Assembly: GCA_003697085.1 (NCBI GenBank) | Contig: RFFU01000009.1 | Span: 1 to 17,101, forward strand | DNA: 17,101 nucleotides | From: Candidatus Hydrogenedentota bacterium | GTDB taxonomy: Bacteria > UBA8481 > J006 | Reading direction: 5' to 3' | Shown here: piece after piece, positions 7,536-14,165 of the stretch | Position numbering within the stretch: the first letter of the stretch is position 1 | Layout: each line of letters starts with the position of its first letter | The notes under the pieces: generated by a model | What the model saw: the letters and a program-made list of their open reading frames with translations, nothing else | Database searches by the model: none | Told to the model about the DNA's origin: nothing | Program-made: the position numbers and the translations under genes

Positions 7536-10034
7536 ATGGTTGCTTTGATCGCGGAAACATACCAACCCTTGATCCTATTTCTGTTGGCGTTTCAGTACGT
7601 CTTCGTGAACCTGGCGTTTTCGACGTACACGCAGAACATCGTTTTGATCAAGGACCTCTCGGCGCCTCTCTTCTCCATGCTGATCCTGATCGTCTGGATC
7701 ATCGGAGACTTGGCCAAGGAGGGGCGCTGGCGTCTTCCCCGTCATCCCATCGTCCCCCCTATGGTGGCCGCGTTGCTCTACTGGGGAACGACGGTCTTCT
7801 TTTCGCCAGTGACGGCCGCCAGCATCGAGGAGTGGGGAATGTTCGCTTCCTACTTCGTCCAGACCTGGGCGCTGATCCGTTTTCTCGAAACCGATGAGCA
7901 ACTCCGCACTCAAATGTTCTGGGTGATCCTCTGCAATATTGCCGTCACGGGCTACGGTCTGAGCCAGATGATGGGCCAGGACCTTTTGGTCAACCTCGGC
8001 CTCATTCCGAATTGGGGAAACGACGTCTTCGTCTCGACTCACGGAAACACGAATTTCCTCGCAGGCTACATCGTCACGACGTTTCCCGCTTTGATCGGCT
8101 ACTGGTTCGTTACCAACAATATCGCCTGGCTTCTCCTCCTTCCACCGTTGATTCTGCTGAATCTCGTTGAGGTCCAACATTCGGATGCCCGCGGGGCCTA
8201 TATTGCGACGGCGGTTGTGTTGTTCGTAATGGTAGTTGGGATGTTGGCCAACCTGCGCCAACTCACGTCACTCAAGGAGCGTTGGCGGCGTATCATTCTC
8301 GGAACCGCGGCTGCTCTGGCTGTCGTCGGCGCTCTTCTCCTCGGCGTCATTTATCCCGATCGAGTGGAAAAAATGCTGACGGACATCAAGGTACAGGTTG
8401 ATTCGATGAAAGGCCTTCAAGGTCACTGGACGAATCGAGCGAGGTTGATCTTCTGGCAAACCGGCATCGACGGTGGCCGGTACAATCCATGGTTCGGCCG
8501 AGGGATCGGCGGGTTCAACTATTACATGCCGGAATTTCGCCCCCCCTGGTACCACCGTTGGGGTGTTTCGCACAACACGATGCATTCCCACGATGAATAC
8601 TTCGAGATGTTTATGGAGACGGGCGTCATCGGTTTGGCCTGTCTCCTCTGGATTATGCTTCATTATCTGATCATCACACTTTCGGACGCTTTTCGTCATC
8701 GGCGTCATCTGCTCTTTCCCCTGATTTTTTGCGGTTCCTTCGGCCCCTGGGCCGTTTGGATCCAGTCACTCTTTGATGTCGAGACACGATGGACAGGAAA
8801 TGCCGTTACGATCTGGTACACGGTAGGCCTGATCTTGGCGGCGGGAACACTTCCTCTGCGAGAACCGCAAACGGCTCTCCTTGCGACCCAAACGGCCGAA
8901 GAAGAACCGCGGGCACGGCGGCGGAACCCGCGGGCACGACGGGAGCCGCTCTACACACCCTCGCCGTACCTCCCCTACGTAGCCAGCCTTCTTTGTCTCG
9001 CGTTCGCCTTCTACTGCGTCAAGGCTTACCATTATTGGATGGCCGACCACTATCTACGGGAAAATATGGCCTACACCGACTACAACATCGGTAATAGCAA
9101 GATGAATGCCTTGAAAGCGGCGGAAAAGGCCCGTGAATACTCTTATACCAATGTCTCCAACTATTACAAATTGGCTTATACCTATCTTCAGGCAGGAAAC
9201 GGCTTCAAGGCCCTGGAGAGTTATCGCATTCTGCAATCTTTTGCGCCGAACTATGCCCAAATCCATATCAATCTCGCCTATCTCGACGACCGGCTCGGAT
9301 ATCGGGCCGCGTCGGCTTGGGAGCGGGACCGAGCCGCCTTAATCGAACACAACGGCCGCAACCACCGCGACGCCGCGAATTACTGGCTTCAACTCAGTTA
9401 TCCGAATCGCGCTCTCTCCCACCTCTACCTCGCGTCCCTCATCGAACGTGATCGGACCGACGGCTCCTATTTCTTCTGGTATATGCAGGACGAAATCAAT
9501 ACCGACCTCGCCCAGGTTCTCCAATCGATTGGAAGACTAAACGAGGAAGTCGAGGACGCGCTGGAACGCGCACTGAACTTCAACCCCGGAAACGTCCGCG
9601 CCGCCGTGATGCTCATCAGACTCTATAAGCGCACGGGAAGACCTCAAAAAGCGGCACAACTGCTCGATAACGTCATCGCGATGACCTCGCCAAGGACACC
9701 GGAAGGCTTGATACTTCGTGCTCTGAAGTTCGTTGAAGACGGCGATTATTTCGAGGCTTTGCAGGCTCTCGAACCAGCAGTTCTCGCTCTTAAACCCGTC
9801 AAGAAACCGAATATCAGTCCCGAGCAAGGCTTTCTTACAAACACGATCCTCGAGCTACTACAGAAAATCTTCTCCGCGAATATTGACCGTGTTACGTGTA
9901 TGAAATTGGCCGGATGGGTTTACGCTTCCCAGGGACGATTGCGGGAAGCGGAACAATTTCTCACCCAAGCGTATCAGGCATCACGGAATCCCGACATCGC
10001 CGAGCTCATCGGACAGCTCAAGGCTTTGAAATGA
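7536..10034 (+). CDS. O-antigen ligase (Wzy_C) family membrane protein with C-terminal TPR domain
   Basis: 832 residues from ATG 7536; upstream in-frame codons lie in repeat DNA. About ten hydrophobic segments span residues ~11-440. They include the Wzy_C/O-antigen-ligase core with 'SDARGAY' (216-222), then a large loop with 'NPWFGRGIGGFNYYMPEFR' (317-335) and 'HNTMHSHDEYFEMFMETGVIG' in part (346-366). This is the Arg- and His-bearing periplasmic loop typical of the family. An Arg/Pro-rich linker (~455-475) and one further membrane segment (~478-498) lead into TPR-like helices (~540-830). WaaL-type enzymes transfer undecaprenyl-linked glycans to lipid A-core; relatives polymerise polysaccharide or glycosylate proteins. 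The TPR fusion suggests protein partners. No glycosyltransferase cluster flanks it, so the substrate is open. No Shine-Dalgarno site is visible before the ATG. Confidence 0.85.
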   Translation: MVALIAETYQPLILFLLAFQYVFVNLAFSTYTQNIVLIKDLSAPLFSMLILIVWIIGDLAKEGRWRLPRHPIVPPMVAALLYWGTTVFFSPVTAASIEEWGMFASYFVQTWALIRFLETDEQLRTQMFWVILCNIAVTGYGLSQMMGQDLLVNLGLIPNWGNDVFVSTHGNTNFLAGYIVTTFPALIGYWFVTNNIAWLLLLPPLILLNLVEVQHSDARGAYIATAVVLFVMVVGMLANLRQLTSLKERWRRIILGTAAALAVVGALLLGVIYPDRVEKMLTDIKVQVDSMKGLQGHWTNRARLIFWQTGIDGGRYNPWFGRGIGGFNYYMPEFRPPWYHRWGVSHNTMHSHDEYFEMFMETGVIGLACLLWIMLHYLIITLSDAFRHRRHLLFPLIFCGSFGPWAVWIQSLFDVETRWTGNAVTIWYTVGLILAAGTLPLREPQTALLATQTAEEEPRARRRNPRARREPLYTPSPYLPYVASLLCLAFAFYCVKAYHYWMADHYLRENMAYTDYNIGNSKMNALKAAEKAREYSYTNVSNYYKLAYTYLQAGNGFKALESYRILQSFAPNYAQIHINLAYLDDRLGYRAASAWERDRAALIEHNGRNHRDAANYWLQLSYPNRALSHLYLASLIERDRTDGSYFFWYMQDEINTDLAQVLQSIGRLNEEVEDALERALNFNPGNVRAAVMLIRLYKRTGRPQKAAQLLDNVIAMTSPRTPEGLILRALKFVEDGDYFEALQALEPAVLALKPVKKPNISPEQGFLTNTILELLQKIFSANIDRVTCMKLAGWVYASQGRLREAEQFLTQAYQASRNPDIAELIGQLKALK

Positions 10035-10110
10035 TTTGCCCTGTTTTTGACGATCACGAGCCGGCCCGCCCAGCACGCCCGGCCCGAAAGAATCCCGCAA
10101 TAACGGGTGC

Positions 10111-10235
10111 ATGGCGAAAAACGGGCACCTCTTTCCGAATCGTATCGGTCCACTCCTGGGCGAAACCCTGCATATGATCGGGGGGGCCGAAAGGTAACCC
10201 TCTCCGAGCCCATTATTGCAGGCACGATGCCTGCC
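10111..10235 (+). repeat. 125-base dispersed direct repeat, copy 1
   Basis: Aligns without gaps to 10672-10796 at about 80 percent identity by hand count. It ends in a perfect 7-base inverted repeat, GCAGGCA-CGA-TGCCTGC (10218-10234). On the minus strand both copies can be read as 'GFAQE-TDTIR--VP--RH', so the changes spare one frame. No start codon, length or context supports a protein. Confidence 0.75.
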
Positions 10236-10323
10236 AGCCAGCAGGCGGGCCTGCGCTCCCAGGAATGTCTGTTTGGCTAAATTTGACCTTGCCCAAAATT
10301 TGCCATATACCCCGTAAGAACGG

Positions 10324-10361
10324 AAAAAAGGAGCGAAAGCGAAGGGGAATCCCGTCCCCCT
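10324..10361 (-). terminator. Possible terminator of the small basic protein gene
   Basis: On the minus strand AGGGGGA (10355-10361) can pair with TTCCCCT (10343-10349). A run of six T follows at 10329-10324, but 13 bases beyond the stem, which is far for a Rho-independent terminator. It is the only candidate downstream of the gene at 10477. Confidence 0.3.
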
Positions 10362-10476
10362 GACTCGGATTCTCCTTCCGCCATTTTATCGTTTCCCCCC
10401 GCCTTCGTCGGTATCCTCCGTGATCCCGCGCTGAACCACCTTTCCGAAAAACTCGTACGATGCTCCGGCGAGAAAA

Positions 10477-10572
10477 TTACCGTTTCTTCTTCTTGTGGCG
10501 GTCCCGTTTGCGCTTTTTCCGGCGCTTGTGATTCGCCATCTTTCGTCTAAGACGTTTCTTACCGCAAGGCAT
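10477..10572 (-). CDS. 31-residue basic protein resembling bS22/COX24 (AURKAIP1-type) ribosome-associated proteins
   Basis: An ATG at 10572 to TAA at 10477 encodes MPCGKKRLRRKM-ANHKRRKKRKRDRHKKKKR, in which 21 of 31 residues are Lys or Arg. The order 'P-GKKR-R-KMA-HKR-K---RHKKKK' matches, from memory, a family of ~30-residue bacterial proteins annotated as AURKAIP1/COX24-domain proteins, related to mycobacterial small-subunit protein bS22. An AAGGAG lies ten bases before the ATG, and a -10-like TATGAT at 10637-10632. Such a protein would bind rRNA in the small ribosomal subunit. It is too short for usual gene callers. A competing longer frame over the same DNA (10386-10724) has no family resemblance. 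The alternative, chance low complexity, is unlikely given the phased motif and ribosome-binding site. Confidence 0.75.
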   Translation of the reverse strand: MPCGKKRLRRKMANHKRRKKRKRDRHKKKKR

Positions 10573-10631
10573 TCTTGACACGCTCCTTGATCAACTTTTC
10601 TCCTCCTTCTTTCCGGGTGAAACACCTTTCT

Positions 10632-10637
10632 ATCATA
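10632..10637 (-). promoter_or_regulatory. -10-like TATGAT upstream of the small basic protein gene
   Basis: TATGAT on the minus strand lies 60 bases before the ATG at 10572. The nearest TTGCGC is only 12 bases upstream of it, so no properly spaced -35 is evident. Repeat copy 2 begins 35 bases further upstream. Confidence 0.25.
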
Positions 10638-10671
10638 AGCTTCACGCCCGCGCAAGTCCGGGTTGGATGCA

Positions 10672-10796
10672 ATGGCGAATAATGGGCACCTTTTGCCGAA
10701 TCGTGTCAGTCTGCTCCTGGGCAAAACCCCGCATAGGGTCGCGGCGGCCGAACGGTGATCCTCTACGAACCCGTTTTGGCGGGCAAGATGCCTGCG
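10672..10796 (+). repeat. 125-base dispersed direct repeat, copy 2
   Basis: This is the second copy of the element at 10111-10235, at a constant offset of 561 bases. Its terminal hairpin is GCGGGCA-AGA-TGCCTGC (10779-10795), where one A-T pair has become a G-T wobble while the rest of the stem is kept. It ends 60 bases short of the small membrane protein operon and starts 100 bases upstream of the bS22-like gene. Confidence 0.75.
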
Positions 10797-10807
10797 TTCC
10801 CAGGGGG

Positions 10808-10855
10808 AAAAACCGTGTCTTCCGGAACCGCACCCGATTTCCGGGGCCGAAATCG
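10808..10855 (-). terminator. Possible terminator of the four-gene operon
   Basis: Directly after the stop of the last gene the minus strand can form CGATTTC/GAAATCG (10855-10849 with 10841-10835, seven pairs). Alternatively it can form CCGGAA/TTCCGG (10844-10839 with 10827-10822), followed nine bases later by TTTTT at 10812-10808. The two stems are mutually exclusive. It is plausible as a transcript end but not a textbook terminator. Confidence 0.35.
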
Positions 10856-10856
10856 T

Positions 10857-11078
10857 CTAATCGAAGCTCTTCATTCCTTTCTTCAAGATGAGAATAATCG
10901 CCGTGATTCCAAGAATCATCCCCCAGAAAGTATAGGCGGCGGCATCCTCGCTCAAGGGCCGTCCTGTATAGGCCCCGAAGGTGGAGTTGATGATCGTGGC
11001 CGCGATGGACTTCATAAAACCCCAAACCGTCCCGACAACCTTGAGAAACATCCGCGCCAATGACTCAAAAAACGCCAT
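10857..11078 (-). CDS. Small membrane protein, family not recognised (73 aa)
   Basis: ATG 11078 is preceded by GGGGAGGTGA five bases away, a very strong ribosome-binding site. A GTG nine bases upstream falls inside that site and is rejected. The N-terminal half is amphipathic with evenly spaced Phe, Met, Leu and Lys. A clear membrane segment (~50-66, 'FWGMILGITAIILIL') is followed by 'KKGMKSFD', so by the positive-inside rule the C-terminus should be cytosolic. It overlaps the upstream gene's end by 14 bases, which implies coupled translation. It is the last gene of the operon. I do not recognise the family; size and shape would suit an accessory subunit of a membrane complex. Confidence 0.75.
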   Translation of the reverse strand: MAFFESLARMFLKVVGTVWGFMKSIAATIINSTFGAYTGRPLSEDAAAYTFWGMILGITAIILILKKGMKSFD

Positions 11079-11307
11079 CGCGGTCACCTCCCCGGTAATA
11101 CGAAATTCTCACTGAGAGAAACGCCAAGCCGTAAGACGTCAGAACGAAAACCGGCCCGAGGAACGCCGGAAGATTCTCAGCGAAAGTGTCAACCCGAGTC
11201 AACAGCCCCTCTCCGGCCAAGAATAGAACCCCCGTGGCGGCAAGCCCGGCTCCGGCAACCGCCTTCCGAACAGACCCGCCGCTCACAATCGCCCCTCTTC
11301 TCACCAT
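11065..11307 (-). CDS. Small two-helix membrane protein, family not recognised (80 aa)
   Basis: ATG 11307 overlaps the end of the TPR gene by seven bases; the GTG directly after it would give the four-base GTGA overlap and is equally possible. A basic N-terminus (Arg3, Arg4, Arg14, Lys15) precedes two hydrophobic segments (~17-35 and ~46-66), then a charged tail 'YYRGGDRDGVF'. This predicts both ends in the cytosol. Its end is overlapped by the next gene. The tight packing on both sides supports a real operon member. Its function is unknown. Confidence 0.7.
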   Translation of the reverse strand: MVRRGAIVSGGSVRKAVAGAGLAATGVLFLAGEGLLTRVDTFAENLPAFLGPVFVLTSYGLAFLSVRISYYRGGDRDGVF

Positions 11308-11873
11308 CCCGCAAGAATCAATCGCGCAACGCGGTGGAGCCGTTCGGAAGAGGGATCAAGAACCCGCGCCCGCTCCAATGCCGCGACAGCGGCCTTCTTC
11401 CTGCCCAGGCGAAATTCCACGAGAGCGATATCGATCTGCAATTCTGGGTCGCCCTCCCGAAACCGCGCCAAGTCCCGATATACGGCCAAAGCCTTCCGGT
11501 AATCTCCCGTTCGGAAATAAATCAAGGCTTCCAAAAATCCGGCTTCGGCAAGAAAGGGATCCAGTTCGCGGCCGCGAGCGGCTTCCTCAACGGAACGCGC
11601 CCAAAGATCGCTCCGAAGTTCGCGGACACGATCGCCCCAAGAATACAACGCGCGCGCGAGTCGCAGGTGACCTTCCGCCGCATACGGCACCTTCTCAACC
11701 GCTTCCTCATAGGCTGAAACCGCTAAAGCGAATTCTCCGGCGGCCAAATGCGCGTCTCCGTGGCGCAAAGACTCTGAAAACCCCGTATCCACAGCCCCGC
11801 TTCCATACGGATGCGCGGAAACTCCGAAGGCAAATACCAGCAGACAGACCCCCGCAATCACCGTTCTTTTCAC
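11301..11873 (-). CDS. Exported TPR-repeat protein
   Basis: 190 residues from GTG 11873, which follows AGGAGG by nine bases and starts directly at a good signal peptide: 'MKRTVIAGVCLLVFAFGVSA', with cleavage likely after Ala20. An ATG at 11930 would put 19 charged residues before the signal and overlap the previous gene. The mature part contains four TPR-like helical pairs (~32-65, 66-105, 110-140, 145-178), including 'AEAGFLEALIYFRTGDYRKAL' in part and 'IALVEFRLGRKKAAVAALERA' in part. There is no lipobox cysteine at the cleavage site. It is likely periplasmic and a protein-protein scaffold. It lies 40 bases after the cNMP-fold gene and overlaps the first small membrane protein gene, so the three products after it are probably made together. 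Confidence 0.85.
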   Translation of the reverse strand: MKRTVIAGVCLLVFAFGVSAHPYGSGAVDTGFSESLRHGDAHLAAGEFALAVSAYEEAVEKVPYAAEGHLRLARALYSWGDRVRELRSDLWARSVEEAARGRELDPFLAEAGFLEALIYFRTGDYRKALAVYRDLARFREGDPELQIDIALVEFRLGRKKAAVAALERARVLDPSSERLHRVARLILAGW

Positions 11874-11913
11874 TCGTTCCTTCCTCCTCGAACCTTCTTT
11901 CCCCTCCGGACAC

Positions 11914-12411
11914 TCACTTCTTATCGGCATTTCCGTGCAGGATCTGCGACAATTCCCTGTTCACTCTGCTCAAACGATAACAGAGGACCTTGTTGATCGC
12001 CTGAATGATCTTGAAAGCCAGCGTCGGATCCTCCAAAACGATCGAATCGAAATGATTGCGATGGAGAAGATAGAGGGACGCGGGGCCATCCGCCTCGGCC
12101 GTGGCCGAATGCGTCGTCCCCATCAGAAAGGCGATCTCACCGATGATGTGACCCGTGCTCAGATGCGTGAGAATGTTCCGCGTTCCATCCTCGTTCTCGA
12201 TCACGATCCGTATGCGCCCACTTTTTATGATATAAAGCGTCTGCCCCTCTCCCCCCTGCTCGAAGAGAACCTCGTCCGGAGCCAGTTCCCGCTCTTCGAG
12301 ATGCTCGTAAAGCAGCTGAACCTCCGCATTCGTGAGAAAATCGAGCATCTCGTCGAAGCGCGGAAGTTCCTCGGCCGTCAGTAAGGCCCCTTTTTTGTCC
12401 TCGTCTCCCAT
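11914..12411 (-). CDS. Cyclic-nucleotide-binding-fold protein without DNA-binding domain
   Basis: 165 residues from ATG 12411, which has AAGGGCGGA just upstream; ATG 12426 and TTG 12483 are alternatives. Residues ~24-145 form a CAP-family sensor domain: 'LAPDEVLFEQGGEGQTLYII' (43-62), 'GRIRIVIENEDGTRNIL', then the phosphate-binding cassette 'GHIIGEIAFLMGTTHSATAEA' in part (87-107). Glu92 of the cassette is present, but the usual Arg before Ser/Thr-Ala is His101. The ligand may therefore differ from cAMP/cGMP, or binding may be lost. After the sensor comes only a dimerisation-type helix (~129-160), with no winged helix, so it is not a CRP-type transcription factor by itself. It heads the operon and is divergent from a diguanylate cyclase gene. 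Confidence 0.88.
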   Translation of the reverse strand: MGDEDKKGALLTAEELPRFDEMLDFLTNAEVQLLYEHLEERELAPDEVLFEQGGEGQTLYIIKSGRIRIVIENEDGTRNILTHLSTGHIIGEIAFLMGTTHSATAEADGPASLYLLHRNHFDSIVLEDPTLAFKIIQAINKVLCYRLSRVNRELSQILHGNADKK

Positions 12412-12760
12412 TCCGCCCTTAATCATTGACCAACTCGCCGGAAAAGTAAAGCGACTTTCAAACGTTAAATCAGCGTCCGTCAATCCCCCCCCACGACTGC
12501 CGCACCTTTCCTGCCGTCCGGTAGGCGGCGCGGCCGAGGAGCCGCGCTTCCCGTTTTTCTCCCTTTGCCTTATACGACTCGCAGGAATCCGATCCTAAAT
12601 TTCCACGCGAATTTCATCAAACCTCCCCTCGTTACCACCGATAAGGAGGAAAGAAAGCGGTCGATCACCGCAAGTTTCTTCTTCGCGGACCTCTCAAAAA
12701 AACCGCCGCGGAAGGGCTCGGAGGAGAAAGCCGAAGATGAGAAAGTGAGGAACGTCTGAA
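12412..12760. other. Divergent control region between the cNMP-fold operon and the diguanylate cyclase
   Basis: No credible gene is present. A 64-residue frame ending at 12759 has no ribosome-binding site at its TTG and is low-complexity. A strong AAGGAGG (~12644-12650) is not followed by a start codon at a useful distance. The region must hold promoters for both flanking genes; I found no pair of -35/-10 boxes good enough to call. Confidence 0.5.
12528..12557 (+). terminator. Terminator-like hairpin in the divergent control region
   Basis: GCGCGGC-CGAGGA-GCCGCGC (12528-12547) is a perfect seven-base GC stem with a six-base loop. It is followed after five bases by TTTTT (12553-12557). It points rightward, but no rightward gene ends here. 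If functional it could attenuate the cyclase transcript or insulate the operons; it may equally be another intergenic repeat. Confidence 0.4.
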
Positions 12761-14149
12761 ATGTTGGCCAAGATGAAATCCCGTCTCAAAATGCTTTTCC
12801 CGAACGGATTCCGTTTCCCCGAAACGGCCGGGGACCGCGTTCGTCTTCTCCTTGAAGCCCTCAGTTTCCGAATTCGGATGCGCGTTCAAAACCTCGGCCG
12901 CCTCCTTCTCGAACGCTTTCTCCACAAACCCGGCCTCGTCCTCAATTCGGTTGAAATCGCCCTCGGATTGCTTCTCTTCGCCGCTGGATTGAATTTCCTG
13001 GAGACTCCGGTCTCTCCGAAGGCGCTCCTCTTCCTTCTGCTCGCCCTCCTCCTCCTCTCTTACCGCCGCTTTCTCACATTCTTCCTCCGCGCCACGAACC
13101 AGAATATCTCACCCCTCGACCAAAACATCGAACGGCTCTTTACGAACCGAAAGATTCTCGCCAACCAGATCGACGATCTCGCCGCGATGCGCGAAGTCGC
13201 TCTCGCCGTCAGCTCCATCCTCGATTTCAACGAGATGATCCGTTCCATCCTGACTCTGATGACCGATCACTTCGGCGTTCAAAAAGCCCTCCTGTATATC
13301 GCGGACACGGAGGAAACGGAGTTGAAGGTCGTGGGGGCCCGTATCTTCCGGAAGGATGTTCCGATCGAACGGGTTTTGCAAAAAAAGTTTCCGTTCGGTA
13401 CGGGTCTCGTGGGCGAAGCGGCGGAGCAAAGGCGGGAACGGACGGATTGCCGACCGGACCGGGGAATCGCGGCGGCGATCCCTCTCATCGCGAAAAGCCG
13501 CGTCATCGGCGTGCTCAAACTCAGTGATCCCGATCCCGAAATCTTGTCCGAAGAGGAATTCCGCAGACTCAGGACGATCTCAGCCTCACTCGCCGTCGCG
13601 CTCGAAAACGCCCGACTCTACAAACTGGCCGTCACCGACGGACTCACGGGGCTCTTCGTCCATCGCCACTTCCAACACCGTCTTCAGGATGAATTCGTCC
13701 GGAGTCGCCGGTATGGAACGCCCTTGGCTCTGCTTTTGACCGACATCGACCACTTCAAGAAATTCAACGATACCCACGGCCACCGAACCGGTGACGCCGT
13801 TCTGAGGCAAATCGCGAAATTGCTGCAAAGGGAAGCGCGGGAATCGGATATCGTCTGCCGCTACGGCGGAGAAGAGATGGCGATCATCTGCCCGGAGACG
13901 AGATTGAGCGGTGCGCGGCAACTGGCCGAACGCATCCGATCCGCCGCCGACCGAACGACCTTTCGAGACGCGGATGGGAAGCCCGGTCTGCACGTGACGC
14001 TCTCCATCGGTCTCGCCACGACCTTCACGCCCGGCGTTCATGACCGGTATCGACTCATCGAGGAGGCCGATGCGGCGCTTTACGAAGCCAAGAAGGCCGG
14101 CCGGAATCGCGTCGTCGCCGCGCCGGAGATTCAGGCGGCTCCCGCGTAA
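12761..14149 (+). CDS. Membrane-anchored GAF-GGDEF diguanylate cyclase
   Basis: 462 residues from ATG 12761, with GAGGA nine bases upstream. An amphipathic basic N-terminus (1-58) precedes two membrane segments (62-80 and 88-109) with almost no periplasmic loop, then a GAF sensor (~147-286) and a GGDEF domain (~288-453). Catalytic features are complete: 'TDIDHFKKFND' (Asp328 for metal, Asn336), signature 'GGEEM' (369-373) and an RxxD inhibitory I-site 'RESD' (360-363) exactly five residues before it. It should make c-di-GMP from two GTP and be subject to product inhibition. The GAF domain implies control by a cytosolic ligand, not a periplasmic one. The final Met instead of Phe in the signature is a tolerated variant. 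It converges on the antiporter gene with 16 bases between stops. Confidence 0.93.
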   Translation: MLAKMKSRLKMLFPNGFRFPETAGDRVRLLLEALSFRIRMRVQNLGRLLLERFLHKPGLVLNSVEIALGLLLFAAGLNFLETPVSPKALLFLLLALLLLSYRRFLTFFLRATNQNISPLDQNIERLFTNRKILANQIDDLAAMREVALAVSSILDFNEMIRSILTLMTDHFGVQKALLYIADTEETELKVVGARIFRKDVPIERVLQKKFPFGTGLVGEAAEQRRERTDCRPDRGIAAAIPLIAKSRVIGVLKLSDPDPEILSEEEFRRLRTISASLAVALENARLYKLAVTDGLTGLFVHRHFQHRLQDEFVRSRRYGTPLALLLTDIDHFKKFNDTHGHRTGDAVLRQIAKLLQREARESDIVCRYGGEEMAIICPETRLSGARQLAERIRSAADRTTFRDADGKPGLHVTLSIGLATTFTPGVHDRYRLIEEADAALYEAKKAGRNRVVAAPEIQAAPA

Positions 14150-14165
14150 AAAAATTCGCCTTCCC

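Larger units (their letters stand above)
10035..10476. other. Intergenic region after the O-antigen ligase gene
   Basis: This holds a 125-base repeat copy (10111-10235), a GC-rich stretch directly after the ligase stop, and a possible terminator for the leftward small gene (10324-10361). At about 10400-10425 a degenerate TCCTCCGTG sequence resembles the TTCCGTG element. No frame here looks coding. Confidence 0.6.

Noticed and set aside
10386-10724. Minus-strand frame of 112 codons over the tiny basic gene
   Set aside because: It crosses repeat copy 2 and has no motif; the alternative 31-residue frame has a family-like pattern and a ribosome-binding site.
10642-11063. Possible transposase remnant in the gap right of the tiny gene
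   Set aside because: The frames here contain only repeat-derived peptides; no Y1, DDE or serine-recombinase motif is visible.
12565-12759. 64-codon plus-strand frame just before the cyclase
   Set aside because: It begins at TTG without a ribosome-binding site and is low-complexity Lys/Glu/Ser sequence.
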